From Segetibacter aerophilus (GTDB taxonomy: Bacteria; Bacteroidota; Bacteroidia; Chitinophagales; Chitinophagaceae), in assembly GCF_007991655.1 (NCBI RefSeq), contig NZ_BJYT01000013.1, forward strand, positions 62,001 through 126,000: DNA of 64,000 nt, in the 5' to 3' direction. Below the pieces are notes generated by a model. It had not been told where the DNA came from and did not search any database. It saw only the letters and a list, made by a program, of their open reading frames with translations. The stretch's first letter is position 1. Each line of letters starts with the position of its first letter. Positions 61,956 through 64,000 of the stretch are shown here, one piece after another. The position numbers were made by a program, and so were the translations under genes.

Positions 61956-61975
61956 GTTGTGTCACTCACTTTTGC
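61956..61975 (+). repeat. dispersed 20-bp element, copy 5
   Basis: GTTGTGTCACTCACTTTTGC, 186 bp upstream of the helicase start and preceded, like copy 2, by ACATC. Confidence 0.7.
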
Positions 61976-62072
61976 CTTTATTTTTTTACTCAGCCTCTAC
62001 TATTCGAGCTCTCTACTTTTGATGTTTTAAGAGCAATTTTCAAGACTTGAGTTAATATCATTTAATCGCCAA

Positions 62073-62969
62073 TTATTTCAAAATCCTCCTGATTCCATTT
62101 GCATTCTCTATCAACTCCTGTAAGTATTCGTAGTTTTCTTTCTCAAGACAACTTTTAAATTTTCTAAGCTGTGTAATGTGTTCGTTAAGTACATCCAACA
62201 CGTTCTCTCTGTTTTGCTTAAATATCGGAACCCACATGGCAGGGTTACTTTTTGCAAGACGAACAGTACTTTCAAAACCTCCACTGGCAAGTTCAAAAAT
62301 TGCTTCATCTTCCTTCTCTTTTTCTAACACAGTATTTGCCAATGCAAAGGAAGTAATGTGAGATATATGACTCACGTAAGCAGCATGTAAATCATGAGCG
62401 GTAGCATTCATATAAATCAGGTGCATTCCTATTGCAGTATACATTTCCTGAACCATTCTTAATGCATCCTCATCAGAGTTTTCCGCATCACAGATAACCG
62501 TTGCCTTGTCTGCAAAAGCTGTCTTTACAGCTGCCGCCGGCCCGCTATATTCCGTTCCCCACATGGGGTGAGTGGCTACGTATCTTCCTCTTTTCGGATG
62601 ATCCGCCACCAGACCTATCGCACTTTCTTTTGTAGAACCCATATCCATTACCACCTGATCTTGAACCTCATCTAAAATTGCTGGTAATAAGCTGTGTAAA
62701 GCATCGACCGGAACGGCTAATACAATTAAATCGCTTTTGGCAATTGCCTCTTTTATCGGCAACACTTCATCTGCAATACCAAGTTCCAGCGCTCGTTGTT
62801 GATTTTCGGGTTTATTGTCAACTGCAATTACATGTTTAGCCAGACCTCTATCTTTTAATACCAATCCCAACGATCCACCGATTAAGCCCGTACCAATAAT
62901 TGTTACAGTAAGCAAGGACACCGTTTTGTCTGTATCTACCTTATTAATATGTTTTTCTGTTGAAATCAT
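62073..62969 (-). CDS. tyrA: prephenate dehydrogenase
   Basis: 298 residues. The NAD site is IIGTGLIGGSLGLVL with VIAVDNKPENQQRALELGIA. VMDMGSTKESAIG and THPMWGTEYSGP are family signatures. The all-helical dimerisation domain starts at about 175 (AYVSHISHITSFALA). It oxidises prephenate to 4-hydroxyphenylpyruvate in tyrosine synthesis. There is no ACT domain, so feedback control is not on this protein. It is 37 bp downstream of the aminotransferase gene and probably in one operon with it. Confidence 0.95.
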   Translation of the reverse strand: MISTEKHINKVDTDKTVSLLTVTIIGTGLIGGSLGLVLKDRGLAKHVIAVDNKPENQQRALELGIADEVLPIKEAIAKSDLIVLAVPVDALHSLLPAILDEVQDQVVMDMGSTKESAIGLVADHPKRGRYVATHPMWGTEYSGPAAAVKTAFADKATVICDAENSDEDALRMVQEMYTAIGMHLIYMNATAHDLHAAYVSHISHITSFALANTVLEKEKEDEAIFELASGGFESTVRLAKSNPAMWVPIFKQNRENVLDVLNEHITQLRKFKSCLEKENYEYLQELIENANGIRRILK

Positions 62970-63006
62970 AGTCCTTCTGTTAGATCCTGTTGTAGGCTTC
63001 GTTCCA

Positions 63007-64000
63007 TTATGCTGTTACCCGCTCCAAAGCCTCCTCAAGCACTTCTTTCTTAGCACATAAACTTATCCTGATATAACCGTTACCGTTGCTTCCGAAAATA
63101 CCTCCTGGAGTAATAAATACATTCTTATCGTATAAAACTTCATCGCTCAGTTCGTAGCCGTCTTTGTACGACGAAGGTATTTTTGCCCAAACAAACATAC
63201 CTACCTGAGCCTTGTCATACTTGCATTGCAACACGTCTAATAGCTGGTGAACCAATTTTCTTCTTTCTGAATAAATGCCATTTAATTGATCATACCACTC
63301 CTTGTCTAAACTCAAAGCCTTCGCCGCCGCCAATTGAACAGGCAAAAACATTCCGCTATCCATATTACTTTTAAAGCGTAAAACTTCTTCAATTCTCTCC
63401 TTCGCTCCTATCATCATTCCCACTCTCCAACCTGCCATATTACTGGCTTTGCTTAATGAATTTAATTCCAGCGCCACTTCCTTTGCGCCTTCTGCACTTA
63501 ATATGCTGATAGGTTGTTCGTTAAGAATGAAACTGTATGGATTGTCGTGACAAATTAGAATATTATGTTTTTTTCCAAATGCCACAATTCTTTCAAAAAG
63601 CTCCTTTGAAGCTTGTTTGCCCGTTGGCATTTCAGGGTAGTTGATCCACATCAGTTTCACCTTGCTTAAATCAATTTCTTCTAATGCTTTAAAGTCAGGC
63701 TCCCAATTATTTTCCTCTTTCAAAGCATATTCTTTACATGTACCACCTGCCAATTTCACTGCACTGCTGTAGGTTGGATAGCCAGGATTTGGAATCAGGG
63801 CTTCATCACCCTTATTCAAATAAGTCATACAGATATGCATGATACCTTCTTTGCTTCCGATCAAAGGCAGCACCTCCATGTCTGGGTTGACATCTGCCTG
63901 ATACCATTTTTTATAAAAAGCCGCCATCGCATTTCTTAAAACAGGACTGCCTTTATAGCTCTGATAGGCATGCACATTTGGTTTAGCAGCTTCTTCCTGC
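63007..64000 (-). CDS. class I/II aminotransferase, 5' end outside window
   Basis: The frame runs open from the stop at 63007 past the window edge at 64000; the GTG at 63975 is internal, since EEAAKPNVHAYQSYKGSPVL is normal family text. The PLP fold is evident: GSKEGIMHICMTYLNKGDEA, IPNPGYPTYSSAVKLAGGTC, CHDNPYSF and the Lys in SLSKASNMAGWRVG. It resembles LL-diaminopimelate/aspartate-type aminotransferases; next to tyrA it most likely transaminates aromatic keto acids. At least 331 residues are visible of about 390 expected. Confidence 0.88.
   Translation of the reverse strand, partial: QEEAAKPNVHAYQSYKGSPVLRNAMAAFYKKWYQADVNPDMEVLPLIGSKEGIMHICMTYLNKGDEALIPNPGYPTYSSAVKLAGGTCKEYALKEENNWEPDFKALEEIDLSKVKLMWINYPEMPTGKQASKELFERIVAFGKKHNILICHDNPYSFILNEQPISILSAEGAKEVALELNSLSKASNMAGWRVGMMIGAKERIEEVLRFKSNMDSGMFLPVQLAAAKALSLDKEWYDQLNGIYSERRKLVHQLLDVLQCKYDKAQVGMFVWAKIPSSYKDGYELSDEVLYDKNVFITPGGIFGSNGNGYIRISLCAKKEVLEEALERVTA

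Larger units (their letters stand above)
61771..62072. other. intergenic region with promoter and repeat
   Basis: 302 bp between tyrA and the DEAD helicase gene. It contains the helicase -7 box and repeat copy 5. I see no gene remnant. Confidence 0.55.

Noticed and set aside
1-64000. CRISPR arrays, tRNA or rRNA genes, prophage or complete insertion sequences
   Set aside because: No regularly spaced repeats, no TPsiC-type GGTTCRA context with a matching cloverleaf, and no transposase, integrase or phage genes were seen.

Overview
The window looks like a chromosomal segment of a Bacteroidota bacterium, most likely of the family Chitinophagaceae. This placement is inferred from the AT-rich DNA, the many secreted proteins and lipoproteins, CarboxypepD_reg-type outer-membrane receptors, a DAHP synthase fused to chorismate mutase, DUF5916, DUF4197 and DUF922 proteins, and promoters of the TANNTTTG type. 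I saw no tRNA, rRNA, CRISPR array, prophage or complete insertion sequence.

Layout. 1-9.0 kb: a truncated TPR protein, a propeller/outer-membrane-barrel gene pair, a serine hydrolase and a lipoprotein. 9-29 kb: an accessory mix of short transcription units. It holds glycan hydrolases (GH43 with a frameshift, GH16, GH32), a TylF-type methyltransferase, a PAS histidine kinase, an EamA transporter, exonuclease III, an M28 peptidase, a hemerythrin-like protein, MsrA and small enzymes, and ends in a TonB-dependent receptor preceded by a His-rich small protein. 29-46.5 kb: a Bor-like lipoprotein overlapping an FAD oxidoreductase, a DUF5916 barrel, a membrane-anchored tyrosine phosphatase-like protein, a DUF1080 protein, a PAP2-type enzyme, ClpB, DUF4197, a glutaminyl cyclase and a lone response regulator. 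46.6-54.1 kb: a DNA-end-joining operon (Ku, a stand-alone 3'-phosphoesterase, LigD ligase-polymerase). It is followed by an Asp-rich protein, a CinA-like amidohydrolase, a Gly/Asn-rich protein and a DUF892 ferritin-like protein with a histone-H1-like tail. 54.3-64 kb: the shikimate and aromatic amino acid block (aroC, aroA, aroB, DAHP synthase/chorismate mutase, tyrA, an aminotransferase), interrupted by a DEAD-box helicase and a thiamine-binding protein gene.

Two themes stand out. First, many intergenic gaps are not empty. They hold decayed reading frames: a histidine kinase ATPase domain at about 28.95-29.21 kb, and other frames near 5.9, 10.5, 11.7, 24.1 and 43.9 kb. The GH43 gene also carries one frameshift. 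Second, a dispersed element of about 20 bp (GTTGTGTCACTCACTTGTAC and variants) occurs at least seven times in gaps in both orientations. Four copies lie 66-186 bp upstream of clpB, Ku, aroC and the DEAD helicase. The best candidate for an undescribed functional grouping is the 47.8-54.1 kb DNA repair and protection neighbourhood, where strongly basic (Lys/Ala) and strongly acidic (Asp) low-complexity segments occur side by side.
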